Assembly: GCF_900343085.1 (NCBI RefSeq) | Contig: NZ_OPYI01000001.1 | Coordinates: 177,795-241,794, forward strand | DNA length: 64,000 nucleotides | Source: Aedoeadaptatus coli | Lineage (GTDB): Bacteria; Bacillota; Clostridia; Tissierellales; Peptoniphilaceae | Reading direction: 5' to 3' | Shown: piece after piece, positions 7,550 to 15,447 of the stretch | Position numbering within the stretch: position 1 is the first letter of the stretch | How the letters are laid out: every line of letters begins with the position of its first letter | Translations under genes and position numbers: made by a program | Notes under the pieces: generated by a model | Database searches by the model: none | What the model was told of the DNA's origin: nothing | What the model saw: only the letters and a program-made list of their open reading frames with translations

Positions 7550-8339
7550 GGACAAGATCAAAATCTTTAACACCGTGGTGGATCCCGTGAGCGAAAAAGA
7601 GAGCCGCGCGATCCTCTCCGGTTTTCTGGACGAAGGCGGCTTTCACTGGATCTTTACGCCCAACACGGAAATCGTCATGGCCTTGAGAGAAGACGCCGAA
7701 AAAGCGACGGTGATGAACGAGGCGGATCTCGTGGTACCCGACGGCATCGGCCTGGTCATCGGCTCGAAAATGGGGGGCCATCCCTTGGAGGAGCGGGTCA
7801 CCGGCTACGATTTATCCATCTACCTTTTGGAGCTGGCCAAAGAGAAGAACGAGCAAATTTTCTTTTTAGGCGGCGAGCCCAATGTGGCGGCGGAAGCGAA
7901 AAAACGGGTAGAAGAGAAGTACGGGCCCATTGTCGCGGCAGAGCACCACGGGTATTTTAAAGGCGCCCACCGCGGCTACGAAAATTCCGAAGAAGAGGCG
8001 GCGGTGATCCGCGCCATCAACGAAAGCGGCGCGTCGATTCTCTTCGTGGGACTGGGCTTTCCGAAGCAGGAACAGTTTATATTAAACAATCGAGACAAGC
8101 TCGAAAACATCGTCGTGGCCATCGGAAACGGCGGCGTCTTGGATGTGCTTGCGGGAAAAGCCAAGCGGGCGCCGGATATTTTCATTCGGCTCCACCTGGA
8201 GTGGTTTTATCGTCTGTTAAAAAATCCTTCCCGCATCGGGCGGCAAATGGCCATTCCGAAATTCTTATGGACCATTGCAAGAAACAAAAAGGCGGTCACC
8301 GTCGTAAAAGAAAACAGAGGAGGATCTCATGAATCATAA
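7524..8339 (+). CDS. WecG/TagA/CpsF family glycosyltransferase
   Basis: 271 residues (GT26). Family members add N-acetylmannosamine or a related sugar to undecaprenyl-linked GlcNAc early in wall-polymer assembly. TPNTEIVMALREDAEKATVMNEADLVVPDGIG contains the conserved Thr and Asp implicated in catalysis; RVTGYDLSIYLLELA, IFFLGGEPNVA, FVGLGFPKQEQFI and GNGGVLDVLAGKAKRAP complete the signature. The ATG follows a GAGGAATGTGAAGC ribosome binding site within the csaB end. Together with csaB, the GT4 enzyme and the ligase it makes a coherent secondary cell-wall polysaccharide block. The exact sugar is not readable from sequence. Confidence 0.9.
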   Translation: MSSTFYNPKDKIKIFNTVVDPVSEKESRAILSGFLDEGGFHWIFTPNTEIVMALREDAEKATVMNEADLVVPDGIGLVIGSKMGGHPLEERVTGYDLSIYLLELAKEKNEQIFFLGGEPNVAAEAKKRVEEKYGPIVAAEHHGYFKGAHRGYENSEEEAAVIRAINESGASILFVGLGFPKQEQFILNNRDKLENIVVAIGNGGVLDVLAGKAKRAPDIFIRLHLEWFYRLLKNPSRIGRQMAIPKFLWTIARNKKAVTVVKENRGGSHES

Positions 8340-10320
8340 CGAACAGTTCGCGGTCAACACCTTGCGGGCACTTTCCATCGACCAAATCGATGCGGCCAAT
8401 TCCGGTCACCCGGGCCTGCCCTTAGGCGCGGCGCCTATGGCTTGGGCCTTGTGGGCCAATACATTAAACTTCGATCCCAAGGATCACCTGTGGCCCAATC
8501 GCGACCGCTTCATTTTAAGTGCCGGCCACGGCAGCGCCCTCTTGTATTCTTTGTTCCACCTTTTCGGCCTGGGACTGGATGCGGATGATTTAAAGAATTT
8601 CCGTCAACTGGATTCGAAGACCCCGGGCCATCCGGAGTACGGCCACACCGCCGGCGTGGAAACCACCACCGGCCCCTTAGGCGCAGGGATCTCCACGGCT
8701 GTGGGCTTTGCCATGGCGGAAACTCGCCTGGCCGCCATCTACAATGAACCGGGCTACGACTTTATCGACCACTATACTTACGTTCTATGCGGCGACGGCG
8801 ACTTAATGGAAGGCGTGAGCAACGAAGCCTCCTCCATCGCCGGCACTTTGGAGCTGGGCAAGCTCATCGTCCTCTACGATTCCAACAACATTACCATCGA
8901 AGGCAATACGGAGCTGTCCTTTAAAGAAGACATCGCCGCCCGCTACCGCGCTTTGGGCTGGCAAGTGCTCACCGTGGAAGACGGCACCGACGTGGAAGCC
9001 ATTACCCGGGCCGTGGAATCGGCGAAACAGGAAAAGGTCAAACCCACATTGATCGAAATTAAAACCGCCATAGGCTACGGTTCGCCTCTGGAAGGCTCCG
9101 CCGGCGTACACGGTTCTCCCCTCGGCGAAGAAAAAAATCAAGCCACCCGCGAAAAATTAGGTTACGATGTGGCGCCCTTCGTCGTGGCAGACGAGGTAAA
9201 GGCCTTCGTCGACGAAAAGCTCGAAGAAAAGCGCAAGGTCTACGACGAATGGAAGGAATTGGAAGAAAAATACAAAGAAGCCTTCCCGCAAAAGCACGAA
9301 GCCTTCCTGGCAAGCTACGACACGAAAAAGCAAGATCTCTCCTTTATGGACGAAGATGCTTACTGGGCGCCTGTTGAAAAAGACATGGCGACGCGGGCAA
9401 GCTCCCACGAAGTCCTGCAACGGGTCGCCGCCGGCATGGGCAATCTCTTCGGCGGAAGCGCCGACTTGGGCCCCTCCAACAAGAGCGACATGAAGGGCGA
9501 AGGCCAATACAGCGTGGACAATCGCCCGGGCGGAAACATTAATTTCGGCGTCAGAGAACATGCCATGGGCGCCATCGTGAACGGCATCTACCTCCACGGC
9601 GGCTTCCGTGCCTACGGCGCCACCTTCCTGGTCTTCAGCGATTATCTGAAACCGCAACTGCGTCTCGCCGCCCTCATGGGCATTCCCACGGCCTACATCT
9701 TCACCCACGACAGCATCGGCGTCGGCGAAGACGGGCCGACTCACCAACCCATCGAGCATCTGGCTATGCTTCGCTCTATTCCCAATATGATCACCTTCCG
9801 TCCGGCGGATTCCACGGAAGTGGCCGCCGCCTGGTATGTGGCCATGCACAGCGAATCCAGACCCGTCAGCATGATCTACACCCGTCAAACCCTGCCGGAG
9901 CTTGAAGGTTCTTCCAAGGACGCATTGAAAGGCGGTTACGTGGTGAAAAAAGAATCCAACGCGCTTGATCTCATCTTTATCGCCACGGGCAGCGAAGTGC
10001 ATCTCGCCCTGGAAAGCGCCGAAGCTCTGGAAAAAGAAGGCCACGGCGTGCGGGTAGTCAGCATGCCTTCTCAAGAGCTTTTCGACGAACAACCTGAGGA
10101 ATACAAAGAAGCCGTGCTTCCCTCGGCTATGCGCAACCGAATTTCCGTGGAAGCGGCCACGACCATGGGCTGGTACAAATACATCGGTCTCGACGGCCTG
10201 GCCATCGGCATGCATTCCTTCGGCGCCTCGGGCAAAGCCTCGGAAGTATTTAAACGTTTCGGCCTAACCACAGAGGCCGTAACGGAAGAAGCGAAGGCTT
10301 ATTTAAAGAGCCGCAAGTAA
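8329..10320 (+). CDS. tkt: Transketolase
   Basis: 663 residues, the full length of a bacterial transketolase. It moves two-carbon ketol units between sugar phosphates in the non-oxidative pentose phosphate pathway, using thiamine diphosphate and magnesium. Seen: the N-terminal AANSGHPGLPLGAAPM, the cofactor motif GDGDLMEGVSNEA ending in the YDSNNITIEG stretch, the central pyrimidine-binding domain with FGVREHAMGAIVNG, and THDSIGVGEDGPTHQPIEHLA. AGGAGGATCTC precedes the ATG. It overlaps the TagA-like gene by 11 bp and the lipoprotein gene by 1 bp, so it belongs to the same transcript, although its function is central metabolism. Confidence 0.97.
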   Translation: MNHNEQFAVNTLRALSIDQIDAANSGHPGLPLGAAPMAWALWANTLNFDPKDHLWPNRDRFILSAGHGSALLYSLFHLFGLGLDADDLKNFRQLDSKTPGHPEYGHTAGVETTTGPLGAGISTAVGFAMAETRLAAIYNEPGYDFIDHYTYVLCGDGDLMEGVSNEASSIAGTLELGKLIVLYDSNNITIEGNTELSFKEDIAARYRALGWQVLTVEDGTDVEAITRAVESAKQEKVKPTLIEIKTAIGYGSPLEGSAGVHGSPLGEEKNQATREKLGYDVAPFVVADEVKAFVDEKLEEKRKVYDEWKELEEKYKEAFPQKHEAFLASYDTKKQDLSFMDEDAYWAPVEKDMATRASSHEVLQRVAAGMGNLFGGSADLGPSNKSDMKGEGQYSVDNRPGGNINFGVREHAMGAIVNGIYLHGGFRAYGATFLVFSDYLKPQLRLAALMGIPTAYIFTHDSIGVGEDGPTHQPIEHLAMLRSIPNMITFRPADSTEVAAAWYVAMHSESRPVSMIYTRQTLPELEGSSKDALKGGYVVKKESNALDLIFIATGSEVHLALESAEALEKEGHGVRVVSMPSQELFDEQPEEYKEAVLPSAMRNRISVEAATTMGWYKYIGLDGLAIGMHSFGASGKASEVFKRFGLTTEAVTEEAKAYLKSRK

Positions 10321-10679
10321 TGACGGCCCGAAGAAAAATTGCGGTTTTGCTCTTGGCCCTCGCGACGAGTTTGTGCGGCTGCACCGAAAAAAACGCCTAC
10401 AAAGACGGCACCTACGAAGGGCGGGGGAAGGGCTACAACGAAAAGGAGCCCATCATCCTTCGCGTCGTCATCGAAGGCGGGCGCATTTCAGACATCGCCG
10501 TCATAAGCCACGGCGAGTCCACGGAGCAGGTGCCCCAGGCGGAAAGCGCCCTGGAAAAACTCCCCGGGGCCATGGCGCGGAAAAACACCCCCATGGTCGA
10601 CGGCATCGCCGGCGCCACGGAAACATCGGCGGGTTTACGAGCCGCCGTCGGCGACGCGCTTCAAAAGGCCGGGCAATAA
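10320..10679 (+). CDS. FMN-binding domain lipoprotein
   Basis: 119 residues. The signal peptide ends in a lipobox (SLCGC, lipidated Cys21), so the protein should be anchored outside the membrane. The rest is one FMN-binding domain (PF04205): KDGTYEGRGKGYN near the start, LRVVIEGGRISDIAVISHGES in the middle, and DGIAGATETSAGLRAAV at the end. The D-x-x-A-G-A-T run fits the site where ApbE links FMN covalently to a threonine. Such domains serve extracellular electron transfer or flavin-based reductases. Start and tkt stop share one base. No apbE is in the window. It is the last gene before the split terminator. Confidence 0.88.
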   Translation: MTARRKIAVLLLALATSLCGCTEKNAYKDGTYEGRGKGYNEKEPIILRVVIEGGRISDIAVISHGESTEQVPQAESALEKLPGAMARKNTPMVDGIAGATETSAGLRAAVGDALQKAGQ

Positions 10680-10692
10680 AAGAGGACCTCTA
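10678..10692 (+). other. Left half of a split terminator hairpin, with CTCTA direct repeat
   Basis: AAAAGAGGACCTCTA follows the lipoprotein stop. AGGACCTCT (10683-10691) is the exact reverse complement of AGAGGTCCT at 17847-17855, which is followed by TTTTT. CTCTA at 10688-10692 is repeated at 17838-17842. Joining 10692 to 17843 restores a 9-bp stem with an AGTAA loop and a T tract, flanked by an A tract, that is, a two-way terminator between two convergent genes. Confidence 0.7.
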
Positions 10693-10704
10693 TAAAATTG
10701 CACG

Positions 10705-10750
10705 GACCCCCAAAAGTTGGACCAAGAAATTCAACCTTTGGGGGTCTTTT
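10705..10750 (+). terminator. Stem-loop in the IS leader (terminator-like)
   Basis: GACCCCCAAAAGTT (10705-10718) pairs with AACCTTTGGGGGTC (10733-10746), then TTTT. The outer arm is the terminal repeat itself. It lies just before the transposase start and would stop outside transcription or hide the start region. Confidence 0.6.
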
Positions 10751-10751
10751 A

Positions 10752-11044
10752 ATGGCAAAATGCAGTTACGAATTCAAGAGGAAAATTATTGAGCAATACT
10801 CGAATGGTAACGTAGGTTATAAAATTCTGGCTAAGAAATACCAGATTGGCGTCTCACGGATTGAACGATGGGTCAGTAATTACAAACATTTTGGCGATGA
10901 AGGCTTAATGCGCTCTGGCAATAAATGCGCTTACAACGTAAAGTTTAAGTTAGAAGCCAACACACGCTATAAAACGATCAAATCAAAGAAAAGTTAGAAG
11001 ACATGAGTCCGAAGCAATACCGTGAACTTATGAAATCTGAATAG
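10752..11044 (+). pseudogene. Deleted IS3-family transposase (orfA start joined to orfB end)
   Basis: The ATG at 10752 opens an orfA-type helix-turn-helix protein: MAKCSYEFKRKIIEQYSNG and YKILAKKYQIGVSRIERWVSNYKHFG, as in IS150-like elements. After about 70 residues the frame runs into unrelated residues and stops at 10997. A second frame then gives the C-terminal end of orfB, NDQIKEKLEDMSPKQYRELMKSE, which matches the end of the right-hand copy (NDRIKEKLGGLSPKQYRERMKSA). The catalytic DDE region is absent, so the element cannot move by itself. Confidence 0.85.
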
Positions 11045-11194
11045 AAGGAATGTTATGTTAAACAAAATCGAGCAAGGGAAATCCTTTCCAAAAAGGGAGA
11101 AGATCCATATCAATTTTGGATCAATCACCAAACATCAGCAGACGGCGAGGACTCGGTCGTAAAAGTGCTTCGAATAGGGCGGCGGCAATAGAGA

Positions 11195-11238
11195 TCGGAC
11201 AAAAGTTAGGTGAAAATTCCTTTTCAATTCAGTATGAT
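11195..11238 (+). promoter_or_regulatory. Promoter of the kinase/regulator operon with 14-bp shared element
   Basis: TCGGACAAAAGTTA at 11195-11208 recurs exactly at 13450-13463. Here a TATGAT -10 starts at 11233, 38 bases after the element begins; the second site has TATAAT at the same 38-base distance. There is no good -35 box at 11210-11215, which points to activation by a regulator, most simply the response regulator encoded downstream. Confidence 0.6.
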
Positions 11239-11272
11239 TAAAATAACAACTAATTAGTGTGAGGAGGAAGCC

Positions 11273-12835
11273 GTGAACCGATTTTTGCCTTATAAAAAAC
11301 CGATCTTGCTTTGGGCCCATAGCCTTACTCAGCTGGCCCTTTACTGGTTTTATTTAGTTGCCGTAAAAAAAGGCGGAGGCAGTTTTCATATCGTCGCCTT
11401 AACCGGTCTTTTTACGCTCACGAATTTTATCTCTTTCTTTATTTTGCTGGAGGAGAGAGAAAAAAATTACGTCTACCGGGTTTGCACGACTTTGCTTTTA
11501 ATTCCACTTTATTTTATTTCGGAAGATTTCATCGTAACGTATCTGGTCAATGATATTCTTCTTCGCTACTTTTTTGTTCTTCAGCTGATTTTTTCCTATA
11601 TGGATATCGTCTTGGAAGGACACTTTCGTTTCGGTCTCTCTCGTCTCATTACACTCCTCGCTTTTTTAGCGATCTTTCTTCTATCGACCTTTACTTCTAT
11701 GGAGGTCAACTTTCTATATATGGGGATCTACTTTATCTTTTGTCTGTTTCCCCTTCTCTTCTTCCTCGTCAAAAAGAATGAAATTCAAGGGCGGGGTCTT
11801 TACAGTTACCGGATTATGGTGTCGACTGCGGTCTTTTTGGTCTTGTATTTATGGGGCGGTTTCTATCTTTCGTCTCTATGGAATTATTTTGAGAATTTCG
11901 AGGAATTTTACATGGTGGCCGTCTTGGCCGGTATCTTGATCTATTTGCTTACAAAAGCGTGTCGCTTATCCTTCAAAGCCTTTGCCCCGTCTTTTAAAGA
12001 GTGGGCGAAGTATTGCTCTGTGCTTTCTCTCATTCTTTTTATCGTCAACGGTTTTCCAAGGGATTTTACTAAAATTCTCTTCCTCTCCCTCTACTTGAGC
12101 GCATTTTTCGTCATGGTCTCCAATTACTTCAATTACCGCGATCTGAGCCGGGAAGAGATAGGAAACCTCCTGAACAGGGGAACGGAAAATCTCCTGTTGG
12201 ATAAGTATGCGCGCCTCTATTCCGAGAAAAACACCCGTTTCCTCCACGACATGATTTTGCAGGACATTATTCTCGCACAGAAGCTGGTTCAGAAGTCGCC
12301 GCTTTTTTCCGAGAGGGAGCAAATTCTGGAGATTCTCTCCAACGACATCGTAAAAATTCGCCAAGAATTGAATGCCTATGACCCGACCTTAAGTACTAAG
12401 GAAAGCTTAAATAACAATTACTACGGCCTTATTAAAGATTTGGAGGGTAAGTATCAAAATCGAGGCATTTTAATCGACTTCACCTGTTCCGAGGATTTTT
12501 CCGTGCCCGGTCCATACGACCGCTTTCTATATAAAACCCTATACGAGTTGGTGAGCAATCTTTTTAAACACGGAAAGGGCGATTTCGCAGAGATTCGCTT
12601 GGAGGAAAAACAAAAGGAGATTCGTCTGTCCATGACAAATTACGGCGATTACTTGGAGAAAGGTGCGGCACGGGGCACCGGCTTAAAATTGTTGGATTTC
12701 GAAATCAAACGGCTGGACGGAGTATTTCGGATAGAAGAAGGACGAGGAGGAGAGGAAAAGTACCTGGCCTTTTATGTGAATGTACCGATTAAAAAGGAGC
12801 GGATCTATGAAGATTATGTTAATCGAAGATCATAA
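11273..12835 (+). CDS. Membrane sensor histidine kinase
   Basis: 520 residues with a GTG start behind GAGGAGGAAGCC. The first 285 residues form about eight hydrophobic helices with short loops and no large outer domain, so it probably senses something in or at the membrane. The likely phospho-acceptor is His325 in NTRFLHDMILQDIILAQKL, an HD-x4-D variant of the HisKA_3 type. The ATPase domain has the N-box YELVSNLFKH (Glu425, Asn429) and an abbreviated G-box ARGTGLKLL (467-473); a separate F-box is not obvious. It overlaps the response regulator by 29 bp. Base composition is more AT-rich than in genes outside the island. Confidence 0.88.
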   Translation: MNRFLPYKKPILLWAHSLTQLALYWFYLVAVKKGGGSFHIVALTGLFTLTNFISFFILLEEREKNYVYRVCTTLLLIPLYFISEDFIVTYLVNDILLRYFFVLQLIFSYMDIVLEGHFRFGLSRLITLLAFLAIFLLSTFTSMEVNFLYMGIYFIFCLFPLLFFLVKKNEIQGRGLYSYRIMVSTAVFLVLYLWGGFYLSSLWNYFENFEEFYMVAVLAGILIYLLTKACRLSFKAFAPSFKEWAKYCSVLSLILFIVNGFPRDFTKILFLSLYLSAFFVMVSNYFNYRDLSREEIGNLLNRGTENLLLDKYARLYSEKNTRFLHDMILQDIILAQKLVQKSPLFSEREQILEILSNDIVKIRQELNAYDPTLSTKESLNNNYYGLIKDLEGKYQNRGILIDFTCSEDFSVPGPYDRFLYKTLYELVSNLFKHGKGDFAEIRLEEKQKEIRLSMTNYGDYLEKGAARGTGLKLLDFEIKRLDGVFRIEEGRGGEEKYLAFYVNVPIKKERIYEDYVNRRS

Positions 12836-13409
12836 AATGCTGGCCCAATGCCTGAAGATGGATTTAGAATCCGACGGTGAAATCCGGGTGGATATACTAG
12901 AGAAAATGGAGGACATTAAAGATAAATTAAAGGAAGAGACCTACGATCTTTTACTTATAGACATTAATCTGGACGGCTTAGCGAAGGGAGAAAATGGTTT
13001 GGAGTTAAGCGAAGCGTTGATACGGGATTTCGGTGCAAAAGTGTTGATTTTATCGGGCTATAATCTGGATTTTTATCGGGAGAAGGCCGAAGATATGGGA
13101 TGCATGGGGTTTATTTCGAAAGAAGAGTCGACCCAAAGTCTATTAGCGAAGATACGGGGAGTTTGCTTGGAGAACAAAAGGTATTTTTCTTCAAAGAAAC
13201 ACCTTCAAGAAAAACTCACGGAAAGTGAATTAAGAATTCTCCGCCTTTATGCCTCGGGAAAATCCCGAAAAGAAGTCGCGAAAGAAGCCTATATGTCCAC
13301 ATCTTCCCTGGCCGTCTTGTTGAATCGCATTTATGGTAAGTTGGACGTAAAAAATTACCAGGAGATGGTACAAAAAGCCAGAGAAATCGGCTATATCGAT
13401 CCCTTTTAA
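12807..13409 (+). CDS. LuxR/NarL-type response regulator
   Basis: 200 residues. The receiver domain (1 to about 120) has the acidic pair in MLIEDH, phospho-acceptor Asp52 in LLLIDINLDG, and the Ser/Lys end in LILSGYN and GFISKEES. A LuxR-type helix-turn-helix follows: LTESELRILRLYASGKSRKEVAKEAYMS and NRIYGKLDVKNYQEMV (about 132-190). The start is the ATG at 12807 behind AAGGAGCGGATCT, inside the kinase gene. It probably binds the 14-bp element shared by the operon's own promoter and the promoter of the downstream genes. A weak hairpin and T run follow the stop near 13412-13440. Confidence 0.9.
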   Translation: MKIMLIEDHKMLAQCLKMDLESDGEIRVDILEKMEDIKDKLKEETYDLLLIDINLDGLAKGENGLELSEALIRDFGAKVLILSGYNLDFYREKAEDMGCMGFISKEESTQSLLAKIRGVCLENKRYFSSKKHLQEKLTESELRILRLYASGKSRKEVAKEAYMSTSSLAVLLNRIYGKLDVKNYQEMVQKAREIGYIDPF

Positions 13410-13449
13410 GGAGAAGCGCCACAAGCCTTCTTCTTTTTTTGTGAATAGT

Positions 13450-13493
13450 TCGGACAAAAGTTAACTGCGAGTGAGGTGCAAGTTTCCTATAAT
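13450..13493 (+). promoter_or_regulatory. Promoter of the transporter operon with 14-bp shared element
   Basis: Element TCGGACAAAAGTTA (13450-13463), then TATAAT at 13488-13493, exactly 38 bases from element start to -10 start as in the promoter at 11195. The -35 position (13465-13470, CTGCGA) does not match sigma-A, so activation by the linked regulator is likely. Confidence 0.65.
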
Positions 13494-13517
13494 CAATAGA
13501 AAAGGAGATGAGAGATA

Positions 13518-14156
13518 ATGAACAAGAAAAAAACAATTTTGGGAATTTTGTTGGTTTTGGTCGTTCTGGCTTCGGCGCTGTATCTAAAAAAAGAATCCAC
13601 CTATTCCATGGTGCAGGGCCAAAGGAAAAGTGAAAATAGCCAAGGTAAAAGACAGGACGGTTCCGATGAGAGAAGCCCGCAAGATATTGCTGCGGACAAG
13701 AAAATTGCAAAACAACGGGCGAAGAACAGAAAGGATTGGATCGAAGAAGGTCGGAGCGGCTCAGTGACCAGAGGCGGCGACATCGTCCTCGGGCCAATGG
13801 GCGATGAAAGGGGTCCGGAATTATTTGCTGAGTTGGAACAATCTGTATCGAATTATATTAAAGCAAAACCGGACATCTATCCTCCGAGGGAAGAGGGACA
13901 CGAGAACGATCATGAGGCAGAGTTGGTCTTTATGCCGACGGTGGATTACCGAATCGATGAGATGATCGGTACCATCCCTGCGGAAGCACGAAAAGGCCCG
14001 ATTCAAGGTCTTGGAAATGACGAACTCTTTGTCTATGAAGCCAGAAGGCTGGACGGGTCCTATGACGAACTTCTTTTAGCCAGGCCTCATGGCGAGAAGG
14101 AATGGAAGGTAGTCTTTGCCGGGTCTTACTACGACTTGAAAAAGGCGGTTCAATAA
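13518..14156 (+). CDS. Membrane-anchored or secreted protein of unknown function
   Basis: 212 residues, not recognised. NKKK followed by TILGILLVLVVLASALYL gives one N-terminal helix (about 5-22), either an uncleaved anchor or a signal peptide. A charged low-complexity linker comes next (about residues 30-80). The C-terminal 100 residues look folded (ELFAELEQSVSNYIKAKP, DYRIDEMIGTIP, LFVYEARRLDGSYDELLLARPHGEKEW). No cysteines and no lipobox are present. AAAGGAGATGAGAGATA precedes the ATG. It is the first gene of the transporter operon and may be an extracellular partner of the ABC system. Confidence 0.7.
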   Translation: MNKKKTILGILLVLVVLASALYLKKESTYSMVQGQRKSENSQGKRQDGSDERSPQDIAADKKIAKQRAKNRKDWIEEGRSGSVTRGGDIVLGPMGDERGPELFAELEQSVSNYIKAKPDIYPPREEGHENDHEAELVFMPTVDYRIDEMIGTIPAEARKGPIQGLGNDELFVYEARRLDGSYDELLLARPHGEKEWKVVFAGSYYDLKKAVQ

Positions 14157-14223
14157 AGGCAAAAAAATCTTTTTGAAGAGCAGGTACAGGTCGGCCTGTG
14201 TTAGGAGAAAAGGGGAGAAATCG

Positions 14224-15447
14224 ATGTTTGCTGTCGTAAAACTGGAATTTAAAAAAATAGCGACCAAGAACAATGCCCTGATTGCGTGCCTGTTTTTGTT
14301 GATTTGTCTGGCCAAGATCCTTCCTTATAGCCAATCCCTAGACATGGTCTTAGAGGGAGGAAAGTTTGGCTCCGGTCTTTCCTATTGGGCGTTGCTGAAA
14401 GAAGAAGGGATTAAATACGACGGCTCTTTAACCGAAGAGCAAATGAAAAAGGTCCAAACTCTTTACAGCGAAAGCAAAGAAAAAGACTATGTGGAAGGCG
14501 CGCGAACGGAAGAAAAAGAGTTGGGCTTAAAGTTGATTTACCCCTTCCAGTGGCTCGCGCAAAGTTTGAATTTTCCGAAAGAGATCGAAATCCAAGACTT
14601 TTCAATTCATATGAGCGATCAAAGGATTGAAAATTTTTACCAAGATCGTTTAAAGGCCATCGGTTCATGGGCGCGCACCTCGTATCGGTCCTACGACCGG
14701 TCGGAGGTTGAAAGCATTCTTAGTCAAGCCGGAGAAGTGAAAACGCCCCTTTACTACGCTTATAATGAAGGATGGCGTTACATGGGCGATGCCCTGCACA
14801 TGACTTTTTACATTTTTTTAATCTACTTGGCCCTCGCCCTGTCTTCTTTAACGTCGGCCGACGAGGCGCAGGGATTTACTGAAATGGACGTGCACACGAA
14901 GAATGGGCGCCTTTCCCTCTATTTGGCCAAGGTAAGGGCGGCAGAATTATTTGCAGGCCTCGCCTACCTCGCTTATTTGTTTTTTTTGCTTCTCTACCAC
15001 GGGATGATTTATTCCCTTCACGGAGCCGATGCCTCCATCGAATTTTATGCCGGACCGGCGGTTTTCAACCTCACCACATGGCAAGGGTATTTTCTGGAGG
15101 CCTTATCTGGTTTTGGCGCCGTTCTCGTGGTGGTCAATATTCTTCTTTTCTTCTCCCTGGCCTTCCGCAAGTCGAAAGTCTCCCTTCTCGTCTTGGTGCT
15201 TGCCTTTGTTTGGCTTCAGAAGTGGGCGTATTCACCGCAGCCCTGGGCGAACACTCTGGCCTACTTTACGCCGCAAAACTTTGTGCAAGGCAATTTTTCC
15301 GCGTCCAAGCTTTTGGTCCTTCAAAATCACGTCTATCCATTTACGGCGACGGCCTGCTTTCTATCTTTGATTTACATTGCGATTAGCCGATTTTTGGCCA
15401 TGGTGATCATGAACCGCTATTATTTAAAAGGAGGAGAGGGCAAATGA
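14224..15447 (+). CDS. ABC-2-like membrane subunit
   Basis: 407 residues. The first helix is near 18-35 (ALIACLFLLICLAKIL); a hydrophilic loop of roughly 150 residues is predicted outside; then five or so helices follow, beginning FYIFLIYLALALSSL. The layout of one helix, a long loop and a cluster of helices, with SADEAQGFTEMDVHTKNGRLSLYLAKV between helices, is that of ABC-2 type permeases of drug or peptide exporters. The start at 14224 has GGGGAGAAATCG upstream; an in-frame ATG at 14173 lacks a binding site. It overlaps the next gene by 4 bp (ATGA). Confidence 0.75.
   Translation: MFAVVKLEFKKIATKNNALIACLFLLICLAKILPYSQSLDMVLEGGKFGSGLSYWALLKEEGIKYDGSLTEEQMKKVQTLYSESKEKDYVEGARTEEKELGLKLIYPFQWLAQSLNFPKEIEIQDFSIHMSDQRIENFYQDRLKAIGSWARTSYRSYDRSEVESILSQAGEVKTPLYYAYNEGWRYMGDALHMTFYIFLIYLALALSSLTSADEAQGFTEMDVHTKNGRLSLYLAKVRAAELFAGLAYLAYLFFLLLYHGMIYSLHGADASIEFYAGPAVFNLTTWQGYFLEALSGFGAVLVVVNILLFFSLAFRKSKVSLLVLVLAFVWLQKWAYSPQPWANTLAYFTPQNFVQGNFSASKLLVLQNHVYPFTATACFLSLIYIAISRFLAMVIMNRYYLKGGEGK

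Larger units (their letters stand above)
10699..11076 (+). mobile_element. IS3-family remnant, left border of the island
   Basis: Starts with a TG dinucleotide and the terminal repeat GACCCCCAAAAGTTGGAC (10705-10722), the imperfect reverse complement of 17819-17836 at the other border. The interior has lost most of orfA and orfB, and similarity to the right-hand copy stops near 11076 (CGAGCAAG), so its own right end is missing. The next 120 bases (11077-11194) hold no gene I can recognise. Confidence 0.8.

Noticed and set aside
9157..10215. A 352-codon open frame on the minus strand
   Set aside because: Antisense shadow of transketolase; His/Phe/Gly-rich translation typical of reverse reading.
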